Shown: positions 1-34,115 of the stretch, in pieces
Position numbering within the stretch: the stretch's first letter is position 1
Layout: each line of letters opens with the position of its first letter
From: Gnetum montanum
Taxonomy: Eukaryota > Streptophyta > Gnetopsida > Gnetales > Gnetaceae
Length of the DNA: 64,000 nt
Direction of reading: 5' to 3'
NCBI GenBank assembly: GCA_015680685.1
Contig: MNCI01006163.1
Coordinates: 126,741-190,740 of the forward strand
Program-made: the position numbers and the translations under genes
The notes under the pieces: generated by a model
The model's input: only the letters and a program-made list of their open reading frames with translations
What the model was told of the DNA's origin: nothing
The model's database searches: none

Positions 1-1097
1 TTTGCCTTGCCTATCCATACCTCTTAGCCATTGCATAGGAAAATCGAGTATTTCAGTCCCCTTCTTTAATCCACTATATTTGTGCCTGTTGCCTCCAATA
101 TCCCCCCTCTTCCACTACTAGATCCTAGAGTTCTTGCAAGCTCTCACATTCCTCGTCTGTTAGGTCCTCCCAACCTCTTACCACGTTTGGATCTTGCAAA
201 GTCAGGCTTGCAACTATCTGCGAAAGATTCTGAAACTAAACTTGTCTTCAATCGCATGCTCCCAAATTTGAATCTTGAGATTCCTCAAACCTTGCTTCAA
301 AAACTCCTTAGGCTCATGCACCGAAGAATAATCTTGCCAAATATCCTACACCAAGGGCCTGAGCCAAGCTTTCTACAACCACGTATGCTCAAACCTAAAC
401 GGCCTCATGGACAACCCCTGTAACCCACCCACCTGACACACTATCAATCAATGGTTCGAAAACTACCTTTCCCTCCCTACTGCCTAAATATCTAGATCTA
501 GAGCAAACCTCATACCCACCCACACTCGATCAATCCATGATTGAACCCAATCTTTACCTTTTCTCCTATTACTCCACGTGAATTGGCACACTGCAATCTC
601 CAAGTCCACAAAATCATGCTCCTTTCAGAAACTCCAAACATTCTGGGCTGCCCAAGGGCTCCACATTTTCCCTGCTTGTCTTTTCCCAAGGGTACAGTCT
701 CTGGTTGAAGTCACTAATCAATATCCAACTTTGCTTATTTGGAATCATCTACGCCAATCTACAAAGTTCCTACACCTGCACCTCCCAATTCCGTGCTCCA
801 TAAACATTTGTCAGCCAAATATTTTCTGAAATCACATGAACAGTCTAGCTCCACCAAAATTCATCAATCAAAGACATCACGATCTAAGAGAGGATCGCAA
901 GTCCTCTAGCCCTACCCCAACACAGCACCATCTATGTCTACTAGCCCTCCCATCTTAGCAAGTGAATTTCAGAAGCATTTAACTTCATCTCCTGCAAGCA
1001 AAACTATGTCACACCCTTCATTCCTCACAATCGATTTCAGGGTAGTTCTTTTATAGGGGGTACCTTGTCCCTTGCAGTTCCATGAAAGCAACTTCAT
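1..1097 (-). pseudogene. L1 ORF2 start, AP-endonuclease domain (partial)
   Basis: ORF2 begins with ATG at 1097-1095 and opens MKLLSWNCKGQG, the usual start of the exo-endo-phosphatase domain that nicks target DNA. Further on are a damaged QETK-like site, NVYGARNWE, and SDFNQ where the family has GDFN. Stops and frameshifts interrupt it many times. The first 12 residues match the LINE at 12810 closely (MKIFSWNCQGQG). The reverse transcriptase is not in the window. Plus-strand open frames across this region are chance shadows. Confidence 0.7.
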
Positions 1098-1415
1098 GAG
1101 TGACTCAGGAACCTCTTTGATAGACCTCTTTCAAGGTCCTTTGCAATCCCAAATCGATATCAAATTAAGTAAGCTTCTGTCTAATGGCCTGTGCCCTTGG
1201 CTATCCAATCTTTCCCCAAATCGGGAAAACCGATGCCACACTTGTCTTAGCAAGAAAATGCTTCTGTTGGCCCTCCAGCGAACCTTGTTGCTCCAGGTGA
1301 GTCTCAACCATGGGCCTTCCATTCATGATGCAAAACCACGCTGTCTAACCCCGCTGCAAACCGGCTTCTGCACTCCTTTCAGTGACCCCATGTGCTTTGC
1401 TTTGGCCCCGAACTT

Positions 1416-1800
1416 GCAATCTACAACCTGATGACCAACCTTTCCACAAACCGTACATCCTGGCTTGTTAACCACATGAGGCCGCTACTTCCCTTCCCCT
1501 TTTGCCCCCTAAGGGGGCCACTTTCCCAAATTCTCATATTCAATATGGGTCTTCTCTACATCAAAAGGAAGGTCCAATGTAACCTCCTCCACTAAATTCA
1601 TATCCAAGAGCAGCCGCCACACAGAACCTCACAAACCCCATGCACTCCATGGACTGTGTGAAGTTGTCAAAAGCAATGAAGTCTCCAAAGACACTTGCCA
1701 AGTTTTCCAAGAAATTCATTGACCACCAATCCCACAATATCCTCGAGGCACAGATCCACATCAACACTTTGCTAAATAAATCTCTCTTGGTGAGCCCCAA
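1416..1800 (-). pseudogene. L1 ORF1 remnant (DUF4283-like plus CCHC knuckle)
   Basis: ORF1 of plant L1 elements encodes an RNA-binding, Gag-like protein that coats the element RNA. The open stretch 1800-1561 has the pattern of the DUF4283 region, with the segments FLENLASVFGDFIAFDN and MGFVRFCV at the positions where the family has a 'lGrfi.vDe' and 'aRvcVe' pattern. About 100 bases further on, near 1457-1416, a different frame gives a zinc knuckle CTVCGKVGHQVVDC (C-X2-C-X4-H-X4-C). The change of frame between the two shows at least one frameshift. ORF1 probably began somewhere right of 1800, but I cannot fix a start. Confidence 0.65.
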
Positions 1801-2355
1801 GCCTCCACTAAGTCAATACAAGCCCCCTAGCCCCATAAAACCATAGGCCTCCTAGTAAAACCCGATCCCTGTCCTCTTCCAACTTGAACAGAAACAACAA
1901 TAGCTCCTCTGAAAGGCATCTTACCCCAACCTCCAATAGTCCCCACGAATTCTATGCCCACTGCCTAATCAAATCCAGACAAGGCCCCACCCCCTTGGAC
2001 ACAAACTTTCCGATGAGGCTAAGCTCCATCATCTTCAATCCAACTGCTTAAGGACCACATGCCTTCAAAATCATGTTTCCTCCTTGTCAAACACTGGCAT
2101 CCACCCCACCAACCCTTGGCTTCCATCTTGTTCTAGCACCACGAGACCCCGTACCCCAAACTCCAAGAACTCCCACACCTTTGTCTACCCTGCCACCAAC
2201 CTTCAACGTCTACTACACAGCTCTACCCTAGGACCCAGCCCCTCTCATTCTACATTGTCGATCACGACCGCCCTCATGTCATTCTCCCCAAATGCGCCAA
2301 TGCCCTCAAGCCTACTCGTTCTGCTCCCACTCCCATTTCAAACACTCCTTTGAAG

Positions 2356-3484
2356 GATGAATTTAATTCTTTCATAGAACACCACAAATTAAAGTGTCTT
2401 GAATAGAGCATTATTGTTTAGTTAACGAAACCATTGTTTTATATAACTTGCAAATTATGACCATGCTGCTAACATTAACTATTTTATAGTTGGTATATAA
2501 TTGGTATAGTGTACATTATGAGAACTAGTTTTGATAATGCAAAAGAAAAAAAAAAAGCAATTTTGTGTTCATCACTTACCACAACCTTCAATTCATGTTC
2601 AATAATATAATCTCTAGTTGTGACCTCAAATTGTGAAAAATTAATGCAGAACTAAAAAGCCTTAATTTTATGGTAAACCCCAAAATTAAGAGGGTCAACT
2701 TCATCCAAATTGCCTTCAAACTTTTAGGTAGACCCAACAACACAAGGAAACTTTTAAAAGCAGGTTGATCCCAACTTGGGGGTCTATCAAACCATAGAAT
2801 TTTAGGGTCTGCTCAATTGACAAGAATAACTTTAAAAAGTCATTGAAATAACCAAAGTACTCCTTCAAATCTTACCACTTGAACAATGGACATCTTTAGT
2901 TTCTAGTCCATGGATTGAATTGATCAGTAGAGAAGTAAATGGAATCTATTGCACCAATGTTTGTATTTGAAATTGTCCCTTTTATTTAGCTAGGGCATAC
3001 CTGAAAGTGTTGAGAACTTTGGCAACAAACTAAATTGTATGTCTTTTGGGTACTGGCTCAATTACTGTTGATAGAGGGATTCTTTGCTTTGTGAATTTTC
3101 TCTTCTTCCTATAGTATTCTTTCTTGAGCTTGTATTGTGATGTTATTACGTCTATTCTTAAGGAATCTTTTAGCATCACTCAAGATTACTTTAATTTTTC
3201 ATTTGTGGATTAAGCGTTAGCCCTAAAAATCTGGTTTTTGATGCTTACAAGACTGGAAACCTATAAATCTGTATGGTAGAAGTGATCTAGAGTTTTTGCA
3301 ACAAAGAAACTAGCGAAACACAAGGATTTGAAGTGACCCTACAAAAGCGAAGAAGTCCTAACCCAAGCTATAATAAATTTTCTTGGTGTGTTGTATTCTA
3401 TGTTTATTTTTTAATGTGAAATTATTTATTTAGAATTTCCTTTGGTAAATTTTTTTTATTTTTGAATGAGTTCACATTGATATT
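2356..3484. other. AT-rich intronic sequence, nothing firm
   Basis: No TFCD exon, RNA gene or intact open frame is visible. A weak minus-strand reading near 2650-2880 (WDQPAF..GLPKSLKAIW) could be a further L1 ORF1 scrap, but it is too decayed to call. Confidence 0.4.
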
Positions 3485-3499
3485 TGCTATCTTGGTCAT

Positions 3500-4083
3500 T
3501 GATAGCCTCATCATCCTCCTATTTGAGTATGTCTACTCCCTAATGGATGCCTTCCTGATCATCCAAGACCTCATGTCATTCCTAGCTAATTAATAGACCC
3601 TTTGATGAAGGTTTGTGTTCTCCTGCACATCCATCCATTGAGGCCCTCTTGGATCTACTAGACAAACTAGTTTCAAAATTCCTTTCACAAAAAAATTTTT
3701 TAACCCATAACTCAACATTGCCCGCTGGAACCAAACTTGTTGTAGTTATGGTCCAACTACTCCATCTGACTACCATGGCTAATATTGTCATGGTTGTGTG
3801 TTTGGCTTTTGATCTTTGCTATCCCAGTCGTGACAAAGTCATCTTGATCATTCAAGACCTCCTATTGTTACTAGCTGATTGATGGACCCTTTGATGATGG
3901 TTGGCATTTTCTTGCACCTCCATCTATTGAGACCTTCTAGAATCTATCATACAAAGCAATTTTAGAATTCCTTTTACAAAACTTTCTTTTAAATCCATAA
4001 CTCAACATTGCCCACTAGAATCAAACTTGTGACTTAGAAATTCTGTGTCCAACTCTTACTACTAAGCTAACACCTCATTGTTT
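3500..4083 (-). repeat. Tandem pair of SINE-like units, ~289 bp apart
   Basis: Two diverged copies lie head to tail. Shared landmarks such as GACCCTTTGATGA (3596 and 3885) and CCATAACTCAACATTGCCC are about 289 bases apart. The right copy, read on the minus strand, starts near 4083 with AATGAGGTGTTAGCTTAGTGGT. That contains a tRNA-type A box, followed about 50 bases on by a B-box-like AGTTTGATTCTAG. The left copy has lost most of its A box. The same unit is found singly at 11520-11693 and at 47437. Confidence 0.65.
3900..4083 (-). mobile_element. tRNA-derived SINE, family A (copy A2)
   Basis: Read from 4083 leftward, TTAGCTTAGTGG fits the RNA polymerase III A box (TRGCNNAGTGG), and AGTTTGATTCTAG fits a decayed B box (GGTTCRANTCC). 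The 3' body is shared with 11520-11693 (AAAAGGAATTCT.AAA..GG). No gene is encoded. No A tail or clear target duplication is visible. Confidence 0.6.
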
Positions 4084-7005
4084 GGGACTAGCAATGGAAA
4101 AGAAATAGTGCAGCAAATTGATAACACAACTAGACTAAGTGCCTTGTGGACAATACGTAGTTTTTCACCGTTGTTTAGGACCTAAAAGAGAGCTGCAATG
4201 GCCAACCCTAAAAGAAAGAGTTGTATGCTCCTAAATATTATCTCCCTAGTAGAATGCTCTTAGCTCTTATGTCTCTATCATCCCAAAGCTTGGATAGCAA
4301 TTCTTCCCAACCAGCCTACTAGACCAAGCTCCATAACTTCTAGCTAACCATTAGTGTGTTGTCCATTGTAGAATCTAGGAGAAGTAATTACCGTTCATTG
4401 TAATTATGACCCTAAAAAGGGGAGGATTTAGCACACTAGCAATGGCAACCACATTTCTGCATTTCCAAATCCTCCAAGCTAAGAAGGCAAGTAGGTCTCC
4501 ATTAATTGCAATGAAATCCTAGGTACAACAAAGCTAACCGAGTGCATTAGTAAATGATGTACCATCTCAATGTTCCCCCTACACATGGGATAGGTGGCAT
4601 TGGCTAGTAGGCCCCAACAATGCAAAGTGCCCCCTCTCAGAATTTGTCCCTCCTAGCAAGCCATAGAAAGATTTACTTTTTTCAAGAAAGAACCCTTCTA
4701 TTCAAATTCCTAGTTTGGGATTTCAACATACTTCACACATAGGATGTGCTTGGATGACAAGGGAGGTATCATCCTCAGGCTGCCAAGCTACCTTTTCTCT
4801 TTGCAAATATTTTTTTCCAAAGGGTGAGGTTCCAAAGGAGGTGTCCCATGGCTGATACTTGTGCTACACCACTACTATCCAAGGATTTTCTTGTGTTTGA
4901 ATTCAACTGATTAATTTGGCCAAGGCAATGAGGTTGATGTCCTCTAATTTCTATATGCCTCATCCTCCACACTTCTTTGGTTTGGCTATGTCGTCCCATT
5001 TGGCCAAGTGCAGCCTTTAATTCTCCTTTTCACCCTCACCATATGAAGGCTTTGACAAATCTAATCTATTAAGTTGTTTAGTAAATTGGCCGGTGGTGGC
5101 ACTATGGAAACCATATACCACATCATGGTTGTTATGCTCAAGCTTACTAAAATACATTTTGCTTTACTAGACAGGAACCTACTAGTCAGTGGACCTGTTT
5201 TGGGCTTTCTATATGAGCATATGCCATGTTTCAATTCTCTACCATCTAAATATGAAAAGCCCAAGATATACATATTTTTCAGAACTTTCAGTCATGTAAA
5301 GGATTCTTAAAATATTTGCCTTAAGAGATGGCTGTGTGCGTAAAGTGCACCTTGAATTTCTGGCAATTGATAGCTAGACCCAGCTACTATGAAAGATTGT
5401 GAAGCATCTATTTAATAACAATAACCTCCTAAGTGGACCATCTAGTAACTATCATAGTGTTGTCAACATAATGGCTAGCTAAGCACCAAACCTAGCCAAT
5501 TCCTAATTGTGCCTATTGCAATTATGAACAAGTAGAGGGAAAAAGGGTCCCCTTGATGAAGACCCCTGGATGAGGTGAAGCAACCTCTCCTAGACCCATT
5601 TAGGTGGATAGAGAAAATAGTTGTTCATTGTATGCTCATACAAAATTGGATGAAATGTTGGCTGAAGCCTTTGGCCCTTATAATATGTGCCAGGGCCATA
5701 TAACTGAGCAGATCATATGCATTTGGAATGTCCACTTTGAGGAACATTGCTGGAAACTTGTAAACATTACATGTTTGCAATATTTCATGGCTAAGGTAAA
5801 TCCAGAGTTAAATGTACCTATTTGAGACAAACTCCATTTGGTTACAAGCAATGATCCTGGGCAGAAGCTAATAAAGACACCTAACTAGGATATTTAAGAG
5901 TATCCTCGGGATTACATCACAAACTCTAATGGGTCAAAAATCCTCTGGTTGAGTGGTTTGTTGCTTGTTAGAGATGAGAACAATTTTTGTGCAACTGATT
6001 TCTCTTCTAACCAGCATTTCGCAGGAGCTTGCTCACACAAAAATTCTCATTCCTCACATTCCAAGTACCAGAATGCACTTCCAACTAAATGGGAACTCCA
6101 CCCAAACTTTAGTCACTTTACATGCTTATAAAAGATTTTGGTAATAATATTTAAAAATACATGTGCTAGTCAAAATGATATTAAGCTATAGTTAACAAGC
6201 TACTTATAGAAACAAAGAGCAATGATAAAACTTCTATAAACAATAAAATGGACACTTCTACACCAAGATTGACAGCATCTTTTCTATTTTTAGATTGGTG
6301 AATCATCGCATTTTGATAGATATGATTTCATTAAATTCCAGTTTTAACATTATAGTATTTATAGATTTCCTAAAAAATCTTAAATGCATTTCGGGAAGAA
6401 TTTTTTTCTATATTTTTAATTGATTTTTATAACCATGTTACACATGTCTAGCTTTGCTCCTATGAAACAGCTCTCATTCCCAAACTCTTTTAGGTACACA
6501 CTCCCATGCTCTAACGTTCCTGCATTCCCAACCAATGTGAAACATATCTTCTAACATGTCCCCTCATAAGCATCATAGAGAAAGCATCTGTGAAGTTGTG
6601 GCCCAATTCTTGAAAATAATGCCCATAGAATTCAACGGGCCAACCGTCAGGCCCAAAGCTTTGTTATTTTTCATGGAATTTATGGCATCCCAGATATGAT
6701 GCTACTGGAAGTGTCTGGTGAGATCTGCATTGTCAATGTTCATGACACTTCTGAATAGAGATGAAGATAGGGGTAGTGTTCTCCTCTAGACAGTCTTTTG
6801 AGGTACCGCTCAAAATATTCCCAAATCTCCTCTTCCTTGTGCAGAATTTTATCTTGCTTCACTATTGAGGGAATAAAATTAGCAGCTATATGAGCTCTAG
6901 TTGTGTGAAAGAATTTAGTATGACCGCCCCCTTTTCTTAGTCAGGATATCCGCAATCTGTCTCTAGTAAATCTCTTTGTCATTGTCCAATTGTTGTAGCT
7001 CTTGG
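4084..7005 (-). mobile_element. L1-type LINE, ORF2 part (copy B)
   Basis: This is a second L1 copy read right to left. It runs from the region just before the reverse transcriptase to the 3' zinc-finger (zf-RVT) region and its trailing sequence. Its 5' ORF1 and endonuclease were not found, so it is probably 5' truncated near 7.0 kb, next to a T-rich tract at 7140. It ends against SINE A2. It lies in the sense orientation within the probable last intron of TFCD. Confidence 0.7.
4479..6930 (-). pseudogene. L1 ORF2 reverse transcriptase, broken
   Basis: The following blocks can be read in family order on the minus strand. GGHTKFFHTTRAH (near 6930) is the conserved linker before the polymerase. 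MKNNKALG (near 6690) is the fingers motif. RGLHQGDPFSLYLF (near 5570) is the motif around RGxRQGDPLSPYLF. Next comes a decayed YADD box (HYVDNTM), then LSSKAKCILVSLSI and LHLAKWDDIAKPKKCGG in the thumb region. Last is a zf-RVT finger with CWGLLANATYPMC and VHHLLMHS, ending at a stop at 4479. The frame changes several times and the catalytic box lacks an aspartate, so it is inactive. Confidence 0.75.
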
Positions 7006-7429
7006 AAAAGGGGGTACACAAATTGCTTGTTTATGAAAAGCTGGATAAAAGGTTAAATAAATGAAAATCTAAGCTTTTGTCCTAGGCAAGTTACTCACAG
7101 CTTATCAGATCTACTCTACAAGCCTTACCTTTATATTATCTTTTTTTTTTTAAATGCCCCAAACAAATTTACAAGAGATAGAGAAAAAAAGAACCTTTTT
7201 TAATGATCTAATCATTTGAAGACGTCTCTTCATTATTTTTATTGGGATCAAATCTGTAGACAATGAACATGTGGAGGATGGGATATATGACATCTTGAGA
7301 ACATTAACACAGTTCTTTTGTGTAAGATTGCACTGCAGATTTATCCAAACACTAAGCCATTGATGCATGTAATGAGAATAAAATATCTTAATGGAAGCTA
7401 TAATTTTTAAATGCTCCATTTTTACAAAT

Positions 7430-8110
7430 CCCTCCTCTGTATGGAAAGGTCTTCAAGCTATTAAGCCTTGGTTTTTGCATCATGCTTCTCTAGTAAATAA
7501 TGTTTGGAAGTGAAATCAAACTTCCACCTATCAATTAAAACAGGCTCATCAAACTTTAAGACAGTTGGAGCAGGTTCAGTAATATGGTTATTTTAAGGAT
7601 AAGGATTGCACCCCACAACTAAGATTGTTTATTGTAAAGCAATTATTGGAAACCTGCCAACCAAAGAATACCTTTGGAGAAGGGAGATAAAAGAAGATAA
7701 TAGTTGTACTTTCTGCTCATAGAGACTAGAGACAATAAATCATTTATTTCATCAATGTCCTTTCTTAGATTTAATGTTGCAATAATTTTGACAAATGTCA
7801 AGGGAAATGTAATCTACTTCACACAATATAGCTTAGAGAATGGCATCTAAATGAGCTTAATAATAGACAAGCTAAAGTTTGGGCAGCTTTGCCATAGTGT
7901 GTCTAGTATATGTTATGACAGGAACGAAGCTTACGGCTTTTTCAGTAAAAGCAGTGTCAACCATAATCTTTATGGACAGCAGCTTTGGCAATATGGCATG
8001 AGTTAGCACTTTACAGAAAGACTTTTCAATGGGCAAACAATGGTTAATGTAGAAACGAATAGGGAGAAGCAGCACATGAGTTGAGTTTGTGCTTAGTAGA
8101 TGGACATTAA
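7430..8110 (+). mobile_element. LINE 3' fragment with zf-RVT region
   Basis: The plus strand from about 7613 reads CKAIIGNLPTKEYLWRR, then SCTFCS, ETINHLFHQCPF. This is the C-X2-C...H-X4-C finger found at the end of plant L1 ORF2. The later stretch KVWAALP...LWTAALAIWHE matches the usual sequence after the finger. Stops are present. The orientation is opposite to copies A and B, so it is a separate, 5'-truncated insertion. Confidence 0.65.
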
Positions 8111-8714
8111 TTTAATTGAGGTAGATGATTTTTCATTTATTGTTTTATCTTGTGAGTACACTTTTGACAGCAAGCAAGGGCTGATCCTTTTCCAACCCCA
8201 GAGGAGAGGTTTTTTAGGATTGGTTGAAAGGATGAAAATATGAAAAGGCATCAAACCGTTGGGCCTTCCCCATTATGTTATTTTGAAGTTTTATATCTTT
8301 TCTATGTTCATGTAGTATTTTAACGTTTTATCTCGTTAGGGATGATGTACTTAGGACTTTTTTGTGGAAGCAGCCATTATAGAACCAGGGTTTTTGATTT
8401 GTTGAAAAACTTTTCACATTCTAAAATCTTAAATATGCATGTTGGTACCTGTTCTGGAACTTCAAAATCAATGAAATATCATACTCTAGCAAGTGAGAAT
8501 GCATGGCCACATAATGGTAAATTATTTTTTTTCATTAACTAGAGCTTTTAAATCTTGGCTTCCATGGGAGGTCCAACAAGCCAAAAATGTTATGCAAAAT
8601 TGGTAAACTAAAGGAAGAAAAACCATAAAACCGCTATATCATCTATAATCACACAACTAAAAACCCAAAACACATAAATTTCAGGATGCACATTACACAC
8701 AAAATCGTCTCTAC
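8111..8714. other. TFCD intron sequence, nothing recognised
   Basis: This is AT-rich sequence directly downstream of the last TFCD exon in the window. No further TFCD coding block, RNA gene or transposon motif is visible on either strand. Confidence 0.45.
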
Positions 8715-32135
<23,421 letters not shown>

Positions 32136-32530
32136 CCTGCAACGCGACCTAATTCCGCTCTTCGGAAATTCAAACTCGAAAATGCTTATTTCGTTGATGC
32201 TTTAGTTCGCGCTGTGACTGGTAACTAGTTCAGTACAAAGAGCTTCATCCTTGCTGTGTGACATTTCTTCATTGTTGCCGCCTTCGTACAATTTTTGGCA
32301 TTTTGCCGCGCTTCTTCTTGTGCACGCCAAATGCGGGAGAAATGTTGAACGCTGATGACGGATGCATTTTGGAAATTCAGTGCTGTGGCGGGCCTGGACC
32401 ACGACTTTTGAACTTCTCTGAGAAGAACCATGTCTTGCTTGGCGGTGAATTTCTTTGTGCAGATGCTGAATATTTAAGCTACGGTAGATTTCTTCCCCCT
32501 TTTTATCTCCTGCTCCTTACGTCCGACTAA
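32136..32530 (-). promoter_or_regulatory. Probable TFCD 5' UTR and core promoter region
   Basis: The ~400 bases upstream of the TFCD start are more G+C- and CpG-rich than the repeats beyond, in keeping with the promoter of a constitutively expressed gene. I see no clear TATA box on the minus strand; an AT-rich TTAAATATT at about 32466-32474 is the only candidate. Open frames here on both strands look like chance. Confidence 0.4.
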
Positions 32531-32847
32531 TTCGGTGAATTTGGATGGTAGCTTCAAACGTAAACTAAAACGTTTTTTGGTCCTCGTCCACTCAAATAAT
32601 CTATCATGTAAAATACATAAGTGGCAATCAATCTTAAGATTATCGGTGAGCATGATACTCTCGAATATTGAAAAAAGATTATATATTCAAGTTTTTGCAA
32701 TACTTTTTTCTCTTGGGTATAATTTGAATATTATACGTAACTATATTTTTTATAAAATTAACAAGAAACTTGATAAATAGAAAGACAAAAGGGTCACTTT
32801 TGCTAATAAAGTTTTAATTGCTAACAAATCTTGTTATGAGAAATTAT

Positions 32848-32985
32848 CAAAGTCCTAAAAGAGCCATGGATGAGCAAAAGCATAATCTCTTTCCAGCAAT
32901 TCCACCCAAGCTCAAACCTCAATCTTATGACTTGAGAAACAAGCACCTTACCATCACTCCAAGTGGTGGTCCCTAAATATTTGTA
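32848..32985 (-). mobile_element. tRNA-derived SINE, family B (copy B4)
   Basis: The minus strand reads ACTTGGAGTGATGGTAAGGT GCTTG, with an A-box-like TGGAGTGATGG. GGTTTGAGCTTGG (B box with one C-to-T change) follows about 45 bases on, and then the family B body. It has the best preserved head of family B and lies upstream of TFCD. Confidence 0.65.
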
Positions 32986-33362
32986 CTACAAGCAAAAAAA
33001 CAAAGGACTCTACTTCATTGATTATTACAAGGAGGTTGATTCTCTTTCAACAAAATGGATTGCAAAATGCATTCATGGTAATGATGCTTGCTCCTTTTTA
33101 GAAATAAACTTGTACAAGAAAAATCCAAAATTGATAACAATAGTCTTCTAATACATTTTGTCAACATTTTCTTTTTCCCTAAACATATTCATAATTTTCT
33201 AGTGCTTAGTAAACATATTTGGAATACACAACCCATGTTTAGTAAGTATTAGAACCACAATTGTATTCTAAGCAAACTAGTCCATGATGGCTTCTTTTCA
33301 ATGAAGCAACATCAATTATTCATTCATCCACATTTTCACGTTTATGAATTTATCATCCATGG

Positions 33363-33454
33363 ATTACATAGAAAGAGGCTTCTACCCTCCATGATTTGAC
33401 TAGGATAAATTACATAGAAAGAGGCTTCTACTCTCTATGATCTAAATAGAATAA
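33363..33454. repeat. 46-bp tandem duplication
   Basis: ATTACATAGAAAGAGGCTTC occurs at 33363 and again at 33409, and the two 46-bp units differ at a few sites. It lies about 100 bases outside the left end of the large LTR element. Its origin is unclear. Confidence 0.8.
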
Positions 33455-33557
33455 GAAGAAAATTTTTTGAAAACTAATTTATAAATTTGATAATTTATTT
33501 AAAGTCAAAATTAGTTTGCATTAAGCTTTTCTAGATATTTTTTATATAGATGGTAGA

Positions 33558-34021
33558 TGATGAGTGGCGAGGTACCCCTACACTCAACCATATGATTACA
33601 AGCGTAACACGCGTGATCCGGTTGAACTCCGCAGACTAAGTGCCTACACGCCTCATGGAACACTTAAGGTTAATTATTCACTATCTTCCCAGACTTACTT
33701 GTATTTGTCACGGTGTATGGTTAAGTAAGTTTAAGGTATATGATTTTTATGTCTTTTCGATTTTATCTCCTATGCTCATAAGGTGAAGGGTGAAGAGACT
33801 AATTACTAACCTTATCTAACTAACTAAGTCTGAATTAACCTAGCATCAGCATTCGTTCCCACTTACCGTTCACACCCTAAACCAATGCAACCGTGGTTAC
33901 CAAACGCTAGTCGTTGCTAGGATCACCACGCATAACGCATGTGCTCGAAGCAATCGTACTGAGGCACTTAACTAGGAGAGAAGGGTTGAGAGAGATTTAA
34001 TTTCTAATAAAGCATGTAAAT
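33558..34021 (-). repeat. 3' LTR of element 2, left piece
   Basis: The outer 464 bp of the 3' LTR, in minus sense, run from TGATGAGTGGCGAGG to the insertion point after GCATGTAAAT. They match 45881-46345 by eye. The remainder resumes at 40125. Confidence 0.88.
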
Positions 34022-34030
34022 TGATGAGAC

Positions 34031-34091
34031 GCGATATCGCATGGGTCGCGATATCGTGTCGTCCCCTGCGATATCGCGTACACGATATCGT
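34031..34091. promoter_or_regulatory. GATATC palindrome array upstream of LTR TATA box
   Basis: Four units are spaced over about 60 bp: GCGATATCGC, GCGATATCGT, GCGATATCGC and ACGATATCGT. The array ends about 20 bp before the TATAAATA box. The same arrangement stands in the other LTRs of this family. The role is unknown; a binding site or a hairpin-prone tract are both possible. Confidence 0.7.
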
Positions 34092-34107
34092 GGTCCGTCG
34101 CCAAATC

Positions 34108-34115
34108 TATAAATA
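34108..34115 (+). promoter_or_regulatory. LTR TATA box
   Basis: TATAAATA lies in the context ATCTATAAATAAGAGGC, which is kept in all LTRs of the family seen here. Transcription would start about 30 bp downstream. Confidence 0.7.

Larger units (their letters stand above)
1..2355 (-). mobile_element. L1-type LINE, 5' half (copy A)
   Basis: This is the 5' half of a plant L1-type non-LTR retrotransposon read right to left. It is clearly richer in G+C than the AT-rich sequence that follows it after about 2355, which I take as the 5' end. It carries an ORF1 remnant (DUF4283-like region and CCHC knuckle) and then the start of ORF2 with an endonuclease domain. The ORF2 start resembles that of the LINE at 12.4-17.3 kb, so the two are the same family. 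The reverse transcriptase part must lie left of base 1. All frames are broken, so it is dead. It lies in the sense direction of TFCD, probably inside that gene's last intron. Confidence 0.75.

Noticed and set aside
82-423. Plus-strand 113-codon open frame at the left edge
   Set aside because: The Pro/Leu-rich product has no known pattern and the minus strand reads as L1 ORF2 sequence after the endonuclease.
2650-2880. Separate LINE ORF1 copy
   Set aside because: The suggested minus-strand reading is only loosely similar to DUF4283 and changes frame; the evidence is too weak to annotate.
7872-8075. Minus-strand open frame as a missing TFCD exon
   Set aside because: Its sequence has no TFCD block. 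The plus strand of the same stretch reads as LINE ORF2 C-terminus, so the frame is a shadow.
32258-32530. Plus-strand gene divergent from TFCD
   Set aside because: The 90-codon frame has no recognisable domain or splice context. The region is better explained as the TFCD 5' flank.
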